Shown here piece by piece: positions 1-6,253 of a stretch of DNA of 7,621 bases (within the stretch, counting starts at the first letter, position 1; each line of letters opens with the position of its first letter). Source of the stretch: an uncultured Anaerolineaceae bacterium (GTDB lineage: Bacteria > Chloroflexota > Anaerolineae > Promineifilales > Promineifilaceae); the NCBI GenBank assembly GCA_937967805.1, contig CALBTC010000279.1:1-7621 (forward strand). Direction: 5' to 3'. The notes below the pieces were generated by a model. The model did not search any database, was not told the DNA's origin, and saw only the letters and a program-made list of their open reading frames with translations. The translations under genes were made by a program, and so were the position numbers.

Positions 1-29
1 GCTGGTAATCCATGATGCTTATTTATACC

Positions 30-46
30 ACAGGTCTCAGACCTGT
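30..46. repeat. Short perfect dyad over the stop of the leftmost gene
   Basis: Two 8-base arms, ACAGGTCT (30-37) and AGACCTGT (39-46), flank a single central base, and the TGA stop of the leftward gene (37-39) lies at the centre. A partial third copy, ACAGGTTT, sits at 54-61 inside the gene. In the leftward transcript this could form a 6-7 bp hairpin at the end of the message, but no T run follows (the next bases are GGTATAAATAAG), so it is not a typical intrinsic terminator. It may be a rho-dependent or mRNA-protecting hairpin, or chance. Confidence 0.4.
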
Positions 47-363
47 ATAGTTACTACAGGTTTTGAATTATGAAAACCATCAATCTCATTTTGTAGTTTA
101 GAAACTTGTTCTCTTAGTTTTTTTATTTGGTTTTCACTATCTTTCTTCTCTTCCGAAAAAACCAAATATGAAGAAACTACGAGAAGAAAAGTAAATAAAG
201 CGAGCGAAAATGCCCAATTCCCGCCTTTCGAGAGGTATTCAATAACTTGAGGAGGGATATTGTCTTGAGGAATATAAGCAGATATGTAATCCAAAAGTGC
301 AGGTAGAAAACCTAATGCCCAAAGCCACTTTTTAAATATTCGTTTCAGCCACTCAAAGATCAT
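37..363 (-). CDS. Small membrane-anchored coiled-coil protein, function unknown
   Basis: This 108-residue protein is not one I recognise. It has a basic, aromatic N-terminus (WLKRIFKKWLW), a moderately hydrophobic stretch at about residues 12-30, a clear membrane helix at about 50-69 (NWAFSLALFTFLLVVSSYLVF), and a charged C-terminal segment at about 71-97 with heptad-spaced I80, L83, V87, L90 and I94. That pattern predicts a short coiled coil, so a membrane anchor with a cytoplasmic oligomerising tail is likely. The ATG at 363-361 is the natural start, but upstream bases show no good Shine-Dalgarno. A TATAAC at 390-385 could be a -10 element with a poor -35. By hand count the gene is about 34% G+C against roughly 60-65% in the next gene, which suggests a different origin. 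Lipid-linked or phage-neighbour small proteins can look similar; no function is assigned. Confidence 0.6.
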   Translation of the reverse strand: MIFEWLKRIFKKWLWALGFLPALLDYISAYIPQDNIPPQVIEYLSKGGNWAFSLALFTFLLVVSSYLVFSEEKKDSENQIKKLREQVSKLQNEIDGFHNSKPVVTIQV

Positions 364-391
364 GTTGTCTTTTTAATCGAGCTAGTTATAG

Positions 392-580
392 AATCAAAAC
401 AAGCTTACAAAGCGTGTTCTCCTAACGAAAATTGTGATTTTGATAATAAGGTTGTCCCATAATGTTACTACTGGAACGGATGTATTTTATACGGAACCTG
501 CCTTTTTTCAATCTGATGTCGAGCCAAAGCTTATAAATCTTGTAACATTGCTTAAAGTTTTTGAAAGCGAGGTGCTTTGA
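392..580 (+). other. Open frame with TGATG overlap; possible gene remnant or leader ORF
   Basis: The frame is open for 62 sense codons from 392 and ends in TGA at 578-580, sharing its A with the ATG of the molybdoenzyme (TGATG), the geometry of translational coupling. It has no in-frame ATG; TTG codons at 440 and 452 are the only obvious starts, and neither has a well-spaced Shine-Dalgarno. Its last part reads NVTTGTDVFYTEPAF then a region ending in LLKVFESEVL, which looks protein-like but matches no family I know. A competing 24-codon ATG frame (462-536) overlaps it. It may be the tail of a deleted upstream gene, a leader peptide, or chance in A+T-rich DNA. The rest of the 364-579 interval has only weak promoter-like elements, such as TATAAA at 532-537. 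Confidence 0.2.
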
Positions 581-2664
581 TGGCTATTCAACGTGTGCGC
601 GGGGCGTGCCCGCATGATTGTCCGGATACCTGCGGCATTGTCACGGAGGTGGCAAACGGCCGTGCCACCAATTTCTACGGCGACCCGGACCATCCTATTA
701 CCCAGGGCTGGCTGTGCGCCAAGGTACGGCCGTATCTCAACCACGTCTACCACCCCGACCGTCTCACACAGCCGCTGCGGCGGGTGGGGCCAAAAGGAAG
801 CGGGCAGTGGCAGCAAATCAGCTGGGACGAAGCGATCAGTGAGATTGGCCGGCGCTGGCGAGCCATTATCGCCGAATATGGCGCGGAGGCAATTTTGCCC
901 TACAGCTACAGCGGCACGCTGGGCCTGCTGCAAATGGGGGTGGTCAACGGCCGTTTCTGGAACAGACTCGGAGTCAGCCAACTTGAGCGCACCATTTGTG
1001 GCGCGGCGGCCGAATTTGCCGTGGAGGCCACGCTGGGCAGCCGCCGCAGCCAACCCTATGAAGATGTGCAGCACAGCCGGCTGGTTATCATTTGGGGGCA
1101 CAATCCGGTGAGCACCGCGCCGCACTTTATGCCCCACCTGCTCCAGGCGCGCAAAAACGGTACGCAGCTCGTTGTCATCGATCCGCGCCGCACCCGCACC
1201 GCCAGGCTGGCCGACTGGCACATCGCCCCAAAGCCGGGCAGCGACGGCGCGCTGGCGCTAGGAATGGCGCAACACATCGTGCAAAATGGTTGGCACGACG
1301 AAGTATGGCTGGCACAGCATACCATTGGTTGGCCCGAACTGCGAGCGCGTTTGGCAGCGTATCCGCTGGGGCGTGTGGCCCAAATCACCGGCCTGCCTGA
1401 AGCCGACATCGCTCGCTTGGCCGAATTTTACGCCGAAACGACGCCATCACTCATCAAAATAGCGGATGGGTTGCAGCGCAACTTTAACGGTGGGCAAAAC
1501 GTGCGGGCGATTTGTGCTTTGCCGGCAATCATGGGGCAATACGGCCGTCGCGGGGGCGGCCTGGCGTACAGTACCAGCGGCTACGTGCCGTGGAACGGCG
1601 AAGCGATCCACAAATGGGCCGACTGCCCGCCGCCGGGGCGCAGCGTCAACATGAACCGCCTCGGTGCCGCCCTGCTGGGCGAGGTGGACGATCCGCCGAT
1701 CAAATCGCTGTTTGTTTTTGGCTCCAATCCGGCGGCGATTGCCCCCAATGCCGGGCGCGTCGTCGAAGGGCTGCGGCGCGAAGATTTGTTCACCGTGGTC
1801 CACGAGCTGTTCCTAACGGATACGGCCGATTTTGCCGACATCGTTCTGCCCGCCACCAGCCAGTTGGAACACACCGACCTGCACAAAGCTTACGGCCACA
1901 CCTACCTGACCTATAATCACCCGGCCATCCCGCCGCTGGGCGAAAGCAAAAGTAACTGGGACGTCATGAAACTGCTGGCGGCCGAAATGGGCTTCACCGA
2001 ACCGTGGCTGCAGCAGTCGGCGGATGAGGTGCTGGATGAAGTGTTGACGGCAACGGCCGTTACCCAACCACAGTTTGCCGGTATCACATTAGAACGACTC
2101 AAAACCGAAGGCACGATCCCGCTCATCATTGATCCCGATGTGCCGTTTGCCGACGGCCGTTTCCCCACCCCCAGCGGCAAAGTGGAGCTGTACTCACAAT
2201 CGATGGCCGATATGGGGCTGGACCCGCTGCCGGGCTGGGACGACATGGCTGATTCTGGTGGACAAGATGGGGCGGTGCTGAACGGCCGCTTCCCGGCGGA
2301 AGAAGCACTCACCCTACTCTCGCCCGCTGCCCATCACTTCACTACCAGCACCTTTGCCAACCAGGCTGAGCTGGTGGCGCGTGAAGGCGAGCCGTTTGTA
2401 GAAATCCATCCCGACGATGCCGCCCGGCACAACGTTCAAACTGGCGATTGGGTGCGGCTGGAAAACGGCCGTGGCTGGTGCGATCTACAGGCCAAAGTGA
2501 CGGACGGCGTGCGGCGCGGCGTGGTCGCCTCGCCCAAAGGCAGATGGAGCAAGTGGGGCGACGGCCGTAATGTCAACTGGCTCACCTCCGATGCGCTGGG
2601 CGATATGGCTGGACAGAGCATTTTCCACAGCAGCCGGGTCTGGCTGCGCCGGGTTAGAGAGTGA
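580..2664 (+). CDS. Molybdopterin-dependent oxidoreductase (DMSO reductase/formate dehydrogenase superfamily)
   Basis: This 694-residue protein is a bis-MGD molybdenum or tungsten oxidoreductase catalytic subunit. The N-terminal 4Fe-4S motif is C10-x3-C14-x3-C18-x27-C46, followed by K48, the usual Fe4S4 domain. C140 in the context RTICGAA is the likely metal-ligand position. Cofactor-binding blocks follow: WGHNPVSTAPH (172-182), VVIDPRRTRTA (198-208), a FGSNPA turn (380-385), and HELFLTDTADFADIVLPATS (408-427). RFPTPSGKVELY (527-538) leads to the C-terminal MopB domain (about 575-690), with VEIHPDDAARHNVQTGDWV (607-625). Length fits single-subunit members. No twin-arginine signal is seen, so it is probably cytoplasmic. 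The ATG at 580 is chosen because AGGTG (570-574) sits 5 bases upstream; a TTG at 577 is less likely. The substrate cannot be read from the sequence. It most resembles, from memory, uncharacterised BisC/YoaE-like enzymes. No FeS or membrane partner is adjacent. Confidence 0.93.
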   Translation: MAIQRVRGACPHDCPDTCGIVTEVANGRATNFYGDPDHPITQGWLCAKVRPYLNHVYHPDRLTQPLRRVGPKGSGQWQQISWDEAISEIGRRWRAIIAEYGAEAILPYSYSGTLGLLQMGVVNGRFWNRLGVSQLERTICGAAAEFAVEATLGSRRSQPYEDVQHSRLVIIWGHNPVSTAPHFMPHLLQARKNGTQLVVIDPRRTRTARLADWHIAPKPGSDGALALGMAQHIVQNGWHDEVWLAQHTIGWPELRARLAAYPLGRVAQITGLPEADIARLAEFYAETTPSLIKIADGLQRNFNGGQNVRAICALPAIMGQYGRRGGGLAYSTSGYVPWNGEAIHKWADCPPPGRSVNMNRLGAALLGEVDDPPIKSLFVFGSNPAAIAPNAGRVVEGLRREDLFTVVHELFLTDTADFADIVLPATSQLEHTDLHKAYGHTYLTYNHPAIPPLGESKSNWDVMKLLAAEMGFTEPWLQQSADEVLDEVLTATAVTQPQFAGITLERLKTEGTIPLIIDPDVPFADGRFPTPSGKVELYSQSMADMGLDPLPGWDDMADSGGQDGAVLNGRFPAEEALTLLSPAAHHFTTSTFANQAELVAREGEPFVEIHPDDAARHNVQTGDWVRLENGRGWCDLQAKVTDGVRRGVVASPKGRWSKWGDGRNVNWLTSDALGDMAGQSIFHSSRVWLRRVRE

Positions 2665-4407
2665 TCAAGGGCAAAACGGCCGCTGCTCAATATCCCGCAA
2701 ATCGTAAACGGTTAACTGCTCATCCTGCACAACCGGCTCGTCGTACAAAAAGTAGGGCTGGATATGGGCCGTGTGATCCTGGTTGTGCAGGATGACGTAG
2801 CGGAAGTTGTCTTGAAGGAGTTGGGATACGGCCGTATCCAGCTCCTTTCCCATTTCGTCACAGTTTAGCCACACTTCATGCCGCCAATGATGCAGCAGCG
2901 GATTGGCCTCGATGTAGCGGTATGCTTCTTCTGGCGTGCGGGCACTTAACCCTTCCACCATCGGCTTTTGGTGATACAGTTGAAAAAACAGGTATGGCTT
3001 GGACGCCTGGCGCCCCATTGGCAGCTCAATGAGGGCAACTTGTTCCGGCTGCTGCGCCAGCTCCAAATAAAAAGGATGAATCTCCACGAACGCGCCGGGA
3101 AAAGGACCATTCCAAAACTCAAACATCAGCAGGGGCATACCTAGCAGCAGCGCCGTTTGCCACGCTTGGCGGCTGGGTGTGTGGGCGGCTTGCTGCCACA
3201 AAAAATCAAAACCGTAAGCTGCCAGAACGGCCAGCGGCAGCAGCAAACCCAACACAAAAAAGTCGGGGCGGCCTACGGCCCGAATGGGCGGAAACCAGGT
3301 CAGATAAGCGGCCGGCAAAACGATGTTTTCGTGCAGCGTGCCGTTAAAACGCAGCATAGGCCCCAAGGCCAGCAGCAAAAACATTAAGCCCGTACTGAAC
3401 CAGAGTGCTACCTCCGGCCATTTTGCCCGCCGGAATAAGGCCACCAATGTCAGCATCAGCGGCAAAATACCCATATAGGCGGGCCATTCGTAATTAATAA
3501 TAAATCGACTGCTAATCGGTTCTACCATTGGGGCAAAGATAGGATTAAAGTGCGACGGTATCACCAACGCCAGCAGATCGGTCTGGCCGGCACTGGCTGC
3601 GTATTTCGCTTCAATCATGTTGCCCAGGGTTTGCAGATTGGTAAAGATAGGCCAGAGGCGGATGGTGAGCAGAACGGCCGTAACGCCGCCAATCCACAAA
3701 GCTGTTTGCCAAAACTGTCGCGTCCGCCAGCGCTGCGTTTCCCAGGCCACAAAAATAAAAATCGGCCCCAGCGTCAGCAGGACAAAGACCATAATGTAGA
3801 GGCTTGTCAGTGCGGAGGCGGCAATCAAGACGGCCGTTCCGCCAATGGCCCAAGGGGAACGGCCGTTGTGTTGGAAGGTATACAACAGCAGCAATGCCGC
3901 CAAAGGAACCGGTGCCAGATGCACCAAATCCGGATGCCCGCCGGCGTGGGACAGGAGATACGGCGCAAAACCGTAGACAAATCCGCCCACAAAAGCGGCG
4001 GCACGATTTTGCAGCAAATAATGAATGAGCAAATAGGCGGCGTAAGCCGTTGAAAAAACGGCCCACAAAATCGTCACGTTATAGGCATCGATCTGCCCTA
4101 GCAGCGGCGTTAAGAGCCAACCTGCCGGCGCCACAATCCAACTGATGCTGTGATAAGACAAATCCAGCCCCACCGGATAGAACAAATCGGTCGTGTAAAA
4201 GAGTGATTGGCCGGTTGCCAAACTGCGCTGCAGCCACCATTGGTCCCACAGCTTTACAAATGTATCGCTGTCGCGGATGGCCAACCAGTTCGCGCCTAAA
4301 TTAGCAACCAGCGGCCAGGTGAAGCCAAAAGTAAGAACAAGGTACAGAAACAATATGGGAGCATCACGCTTGAGCCAGGTGATAAATGGTTTTTGTCTGA
4401 GTCTCAT
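2665..4407 (-). CDS. Polytopic membrane protein, GT-C-fold glycosyltransferase-like
   Basis: The 580-residue product has about ten hydrophobic helices (for example near 17-36, 90-104, 110-132, 162-178, 186-220, 236-256, 306-325, 333-351, 381-404 and 416-431) and a soluble C-terminal domain of about 140 residues. After the first helix comes an extracytoplasmic loop with RDSDTF (45-50, acidic D46 and D48) and WDQWW (54-58), as expected for the acidic motif of GT-C enzymes that use polyprenyl-phosphate sugars. The tail has the pattern VALIELPMG (457-465), then YLFFQLYHQKPMVEGLSAR (472-490), then YVILHN (537-542), which I recall from uncharacterised proteins of this kind. The donor and acceptor are unknown; cell-envelope glycan or glycolipid assembly is inference. 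The ATG at 4407-4405 lacks a Shine-Dalgarno and lies a few bases beyond a promoter-like pair, so the message may be leaderless. Its stop abuts that of the molybdoenzyme. Confidence 0.75.
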   Translation of the reverse strand: MRLRQKPFITWLKRDAPILFLYLVLTFGFTWPLVANLGANWLAIRDSDTFVKLWDQWWLQRSLATGQSLFYTTDLFYPVGLDLSYHSISWIVAPAGWLLTPLLGQIDAYNVTILWAVFSTAYAAYLLIHYLLQNRAAAFVGGFVYGFAPYLLSHAGGHPDLVHLAPVPLAALLLLYTFQHNGRSPWAIGGTAVLIAASALTSLYIMVFVLLTLGPIFIFVAWETQRWRTRQFWQTALWIGGVTAVLLTIRLWPIFTNLQTLGNMIEAKYAASAGQTDLLALVIPSHFNPIFAPMVEPISSRFIINYEWPAYMGILPLMLTLVALFRRAKWPEVALWFSTGLMFLLLALGPMLRFNGTLHENIVLPAAYLTWFPPIRAVGRPDFFVLGLLLPLAVLAAYGFDFLWQQAAHTPSRQAWQTALLLGMPLLMFEFWNGPFPGAFVEIHPFYLELAQQPEQVALIELPMGRQASKPYLFFQLYHQKPMVEGLSARTPEEAYRYIEANPLLHHWRHEVWLNCDEMGKELDTAVSQLLQDNFRYVILHNQDHTAHIQPYFLYDEPVVQDEQLTVYDLRDIEQRPFCP

Positions 4408-4416
4408 TGGGCCATG

Positions 4417-4444
4417 ATTATGGAAGCTTCACCCGAAAATGCAA
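4417..4444 (-). promoter_or_regulatory. Predicted sigma70-type promoter for the GT-C-like gene
   Basis: On the minus strand TTGCAT (4444-4439) and CATAAT (4422-4417) are separated by 16 bases, each 4-5 of 6 to the -35/-10 consensus. The expected transcription start falls near 4411-4409, only about 2-4 bases before the ATG at 4407, which agrees with the lack of a ribosome binding site there. Confidence 0.45.
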
Positions 4445-4454
4445 CTGTGTGGGC

Positions 4455-4486
4455 GCGTGGCGGGCAACGGCCGTTGCCCGCCACGC
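4455..4486. repeat. Perfect 32-bp palindrome between divergent promoters
   Basis: Two fully complementary 16-base arms meet with no spacer at 4470/4471. The centre is AACGGCCGTT, the same octamer that is dispersed through the window, extended outward by GCCC/GGGC and GCGTGGC/GCCACGC blocks. It sits between the -35 of the leftward gene (4444) and the promoter of nuoN (about 4501). No gene ends here, so a terminator role is unlikely even though TTAATTTT follows at 4492-4499. An operator, a cruciform-forming site or a transcriptional insulator is possible. Confidence 0.85.
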
Positions 4487-4501
4487 CGCGTTAATTTTCA
4501 G

Positions 4502-4529
4502 TAGTTTTATCAAGTAAATGTGGTATGAT
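4502..4529 (+). promoter_or_regulatory. nuoN: Predicted extended -10 promoter for nuoN
   Basis: TGGTATGAT (4521-4529) is an extended -10 (TGn plus TATGAT, 5 of 6 to consensus). The -35 region is weak (TAGTTT at 4502-4507, 16-base spacer), as is usual for extended -10 promoters. Transcription would start near 4536, leaving a leader of about 36 bases that carries GAGGAAGGG. This placement excludes the upstream ATG at 4518, which would lie before the transcription start. Confidence 0.5.
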
Positions 4530-4571
4530 CGTGAAAATTGTTACAGAAATGAGGAAGGGTGTTCGTACGCT

Positions 4572-6044
4572 ATGGAGTTTCAAATTCCGTCACTGTATTT
4601 GCCAATTTTTGCCCCGGTTTTGATTGTTGCCGGCTGGGGCGTGCTGCTCATGATTCTCGATCTGTTCATCCCTGAAGAGAAGCGGAGTTGGGCCCCCTGG
4701 CTTACGGCCGTCGGCCTGCTTTTGGCGCTGGGGCAATCCTGGCTGCTGTGGGGCGACAGCTACGGCACGTTTACGCCTGAAGGTGGCCATCCCATGCTCA
4801 TCGTGGACAATTTTGCCACTTTCCTCAACATCACTTTCATCCTCACCGGGCTGCTCTCCATTCTCATTTCTGCCGGGTATTTGCGTAAACACGAGTTGGA
4901 TCGTCCCGAGTTTTACATGCTCATGCTCTTCTCTATTAGCGGCATGATGCTCATGGGCATGTCCAACGATCTTATTCTGATTTTCCTCGCTTTAGAAGTG
5001 CTGTCTATCCCGCTGTACATCATGTCTGGCATGGCCTGGCCCCGCGCCGATTCAGAAGAGTCGGCCATGAAATATTTTTTGCTCGGGGCGTTTTCTTCCA
5101 GCATCCTCGTTTTTGGCATTGCCCTTATTTACGGAGCGACTGGTTCCACGGCATTGCCGGAGGTTTTGGCCACGATTGGCAGCGGCGGCGCGCTGGGTCT
5201 GGCTGGGGCGGCGTTTTTGCTGGTGGGGTTTGCCTTTAAGGTTGCGGCCGTTCCCTTCCATATGTGGACGCCGGACGTGTACGAAGGCGCGCCGACTGTC
5301 GTGACTGCCTTCATGTCTGTTGGGGCCAAAGTGGGTGGGTTTGCCGCCATGTTGCGCATCTTTGTCACGGCGCTGCCGGACCTGGGAGATACCTGGGTGG
5401 GGGCGGCGGCAATTGTTGCCGCGCTTACGCTCGTTTTGGGCAACTTTGTGGCTATTTCTCAGGCAAATATCAAGCGCATGTTGGCTTACTCCAGCATTGC
5501 CCATGCCGGCTACATTATGATTGCCGTGGCTTCCGGCGTGGGCAGTACAGACGGGGTGAGTTCGGCGCTATTTTACATGTTTGCGTACCTGTTCACCAAC
5601 CTGGGCGCCTTTGCCGTGGTGGTGGCCCTAGAACGCAAGCAAAACGAAGGCACGATGCTGGACGATTACAAAGGGCTGGCCAAGCGCAATCCGTGGCTGG
5701 CGCTGGCGATGGCTTACTTCATGCTGTCGCTGACCGGCGTGCCGCCGACGGGTGGGTTCTCCGGCAAGTTCTTTGTTTTCCGGGCGGCGATTGAAGCTGA
5801 TTTGGTGTGGCTGGCCATCATTGGGGTCATCACCAGCGTGGTCTCCGGTTACTACTACCTGCGCGTGGTTTACCTGATGTACATGTATGATGGCGAGGGT
5901 GAAGTTGTGGCCATGCCTGGGGTGAGTTTAGCGGTGGGAATTACGGCCGTTGCCACCATCATTCTCGGCTTTTTCCCCGGTGCCTGGTTTGCCATCACCC
6001 GCGAAGCTGCTTTGCTTGGGGCCAGGTTAGTTGCCGGTGGCTAA
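4572..6044 (+). CDS. nuoN: NADH-quinone oxidoreductase subunit N (complex I)
   Basis: NuoN is one of the antiporter-like proton-pumping subunits of the complex I membrane arm. From the ATG at 4572 the protein is 490 residues, the usual length, and is almost wholly made of membrane helices. The charged residues of the proton path are present: E142 (LALEVLSIPLYI), K167 (AMKYFLLGAF), K223 (FKVAAVPFHMWTPDVYEGAP), K253 (SVGAKVGG), K301 (NIKRMLAYSSIAHAGY) and K399 (PPTGGFSGKFFVF), in the spacing known from E. coli NuoN. The start is chosen because GAGGAAGGG (4551-4559) lies about 12 bases upstream; an in-frame ATG at 4518 overlaps the predicted -10 and would add 18 polar residues not seen in the family. 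The gene stands alone: a divergent gene lies upstream and a terminator directly downstream. The other nuo genes are not in the window, so it may be a detached or second copy. Confidence 0.97.
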   Translation: MEFQIPSLYLPIFAPVLIVAGWGVLLMILDLFIPEEKRSWAPWLTAVGLLLALGQSWLLWGDSYGTFTPEGGHPMLIVDNFATFLNITFILTGLLSILISAGYLRKHELDRPEFYMLMLFSISGMMLMGMSNDLILIFLALEVLSIPLYIMSGMAWPRADSEESAMKYFLLGAFSSSILVFGIALIYGATGSTALPEVLATIGSGGALGLAGAAFLLVGFAFKVAAVPFHMWTPDVYEGAPTVVTAFMSVGAKVGGFAAMLRIFVTALPDLGDTWVGAAAIVAALTLVLGNFVAISQANIKRMLAYSSIAHAGYIMIAVASGVGSTDGVSSALFYMFAYLFTNLGAFAVVVALERKQNEGTMLDDYKGLAKRNPWLALAMAYFMLSLTGVPPTGGFSGKFFVFRAAIEADLVWLAIIGVITSVVSGYYYLRVVYLMYMYDGEGEVVAMPGVSLAVGITAVATIILGFFPGAWFAITREAALLGARLVAGG

Positions 6045-6077
6045 CAAGTTTCGTCCGCAAATTGAATATGAAAATCG

Positions 6078-6103
6078 AAGGCCGCTTACAGAGCGGCTTT
6101 TTT
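6078..6103 (+). terminator. Intrinsic terminator of nuoN
   Basis: AAGGCCGCT (6078-6086) pairs with AGCGGCTTT (6092-6100) around the 5-base loop TACAG, with one G-T pair, and six T follow from 6098 to 6103. It lies 33 bases past the nuoN stop, so nuoN is the last and probably only gene of its transcript. Confidence 0.9.
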
Positions 6104-6140
6104 ATTTCATCACGAATTTTACGAATGAACGAATCGAGCG

Positions 6141-6159
6141 GGTAGTAGAATTCACTACC
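6141..6159. repeat. Small hairpin with a GAATTC core
   Basis: GGTAGT (6141-6146) and ACTACC (6154-6159) form a 6-bp stem around AGAATTC. It is preceded by a short tandem-like stretch with ACGAAT repeated at 6121-6126 and 6129-6134 plus CACGAATTTTA at 6111-6121. Such fragments recall A+T-rich dispersed intergenic repeats in environmental genomes, but that is memory, not a search. Confidence 0.3.
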
Positions 6160-6175
6160 GGACATTTCTGAAAAC

Positions 6176-6248
6176 AGGACACAGATACACACTTATTAAC
6201 ACAGATTTTGGATCATAATCAGTGTGTATCTGTGTTAATCTGTGTCCT
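6176..6248. repeat. Compound inverted repeat between convergent genes, built on ACACAGAT
   Basis: The outer arms AGGACACAGAT (6176-6186) and ATCTGTGTCCT (6238-6248) are exact reverse complements. So are AGATACACACT (6183-6193) and AGTGTGTATCT (6221-6231), and TTAACACAGAT (6196-6206) and ATCTGTGTTAA (6228-6238). The right side equals the reverse complement of the left with about 10 extra bases (one more repeat unit). It ends 6 bases past the DUF72 gene's stop on the leftward transcript and is followed there by GTTTTC, so it may act as that gene's terminator. It also looks like a dispersed intergenic repeat. Confidence 0.7.
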
Positions 6249-6253
6249 ATTGT

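Noticed and set aside
462..536. 24-codon ATG frame upstream of the molybdoenzyme
   Set aside because: No Shine-Dalgarno and no recognisable peptide; it overlaps the TGATG-coupled frame, and both cannot be supported.
508..1221. Leftward open frame of 237 codons opposite the molybdoenzyme
   Set aside because: It lies antisense to well-supported oxidoreductase motifs, has low-complexity alanine/arginine-rich content and no recognisable domain; long antisense frames are common in G+C-rich genes.
1056..2312. Several other antisense and shifted frames inside the molybdoenzyme gene
   Set aside because: All overlap conserved FeS, MGD-binding and C-terminal motifs of the real frame and show no family pattern.
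3550..4066. Frames of 150-170 codons within the GT-C-like gene on both strands
   Set aside because: They overlap the membrane helices of the supported gene; their products are arginine/glutamine-rich without motifs.
4455..4499. Palindrome plus TTAATTTT as an intrinsic terminator
   Set aside because: No rightward gene ends upstream of it; both neighbouring genes start, rather than end, in this region, and the T run is interrupted.
4518..4571. Upstream ATG of nuoN adding 18 residues
   Set aside because: This ATG overlaps the extended -10 element and lacks a ribosome binding site; the added residues (starting MWYDRENCYRN) are polar and atypical for NuoN.
6111..6248. CRISPR array
   Set aside because: The repeated units are short, inverted rather than direct, irregularly spaced and without spacers of constant length.
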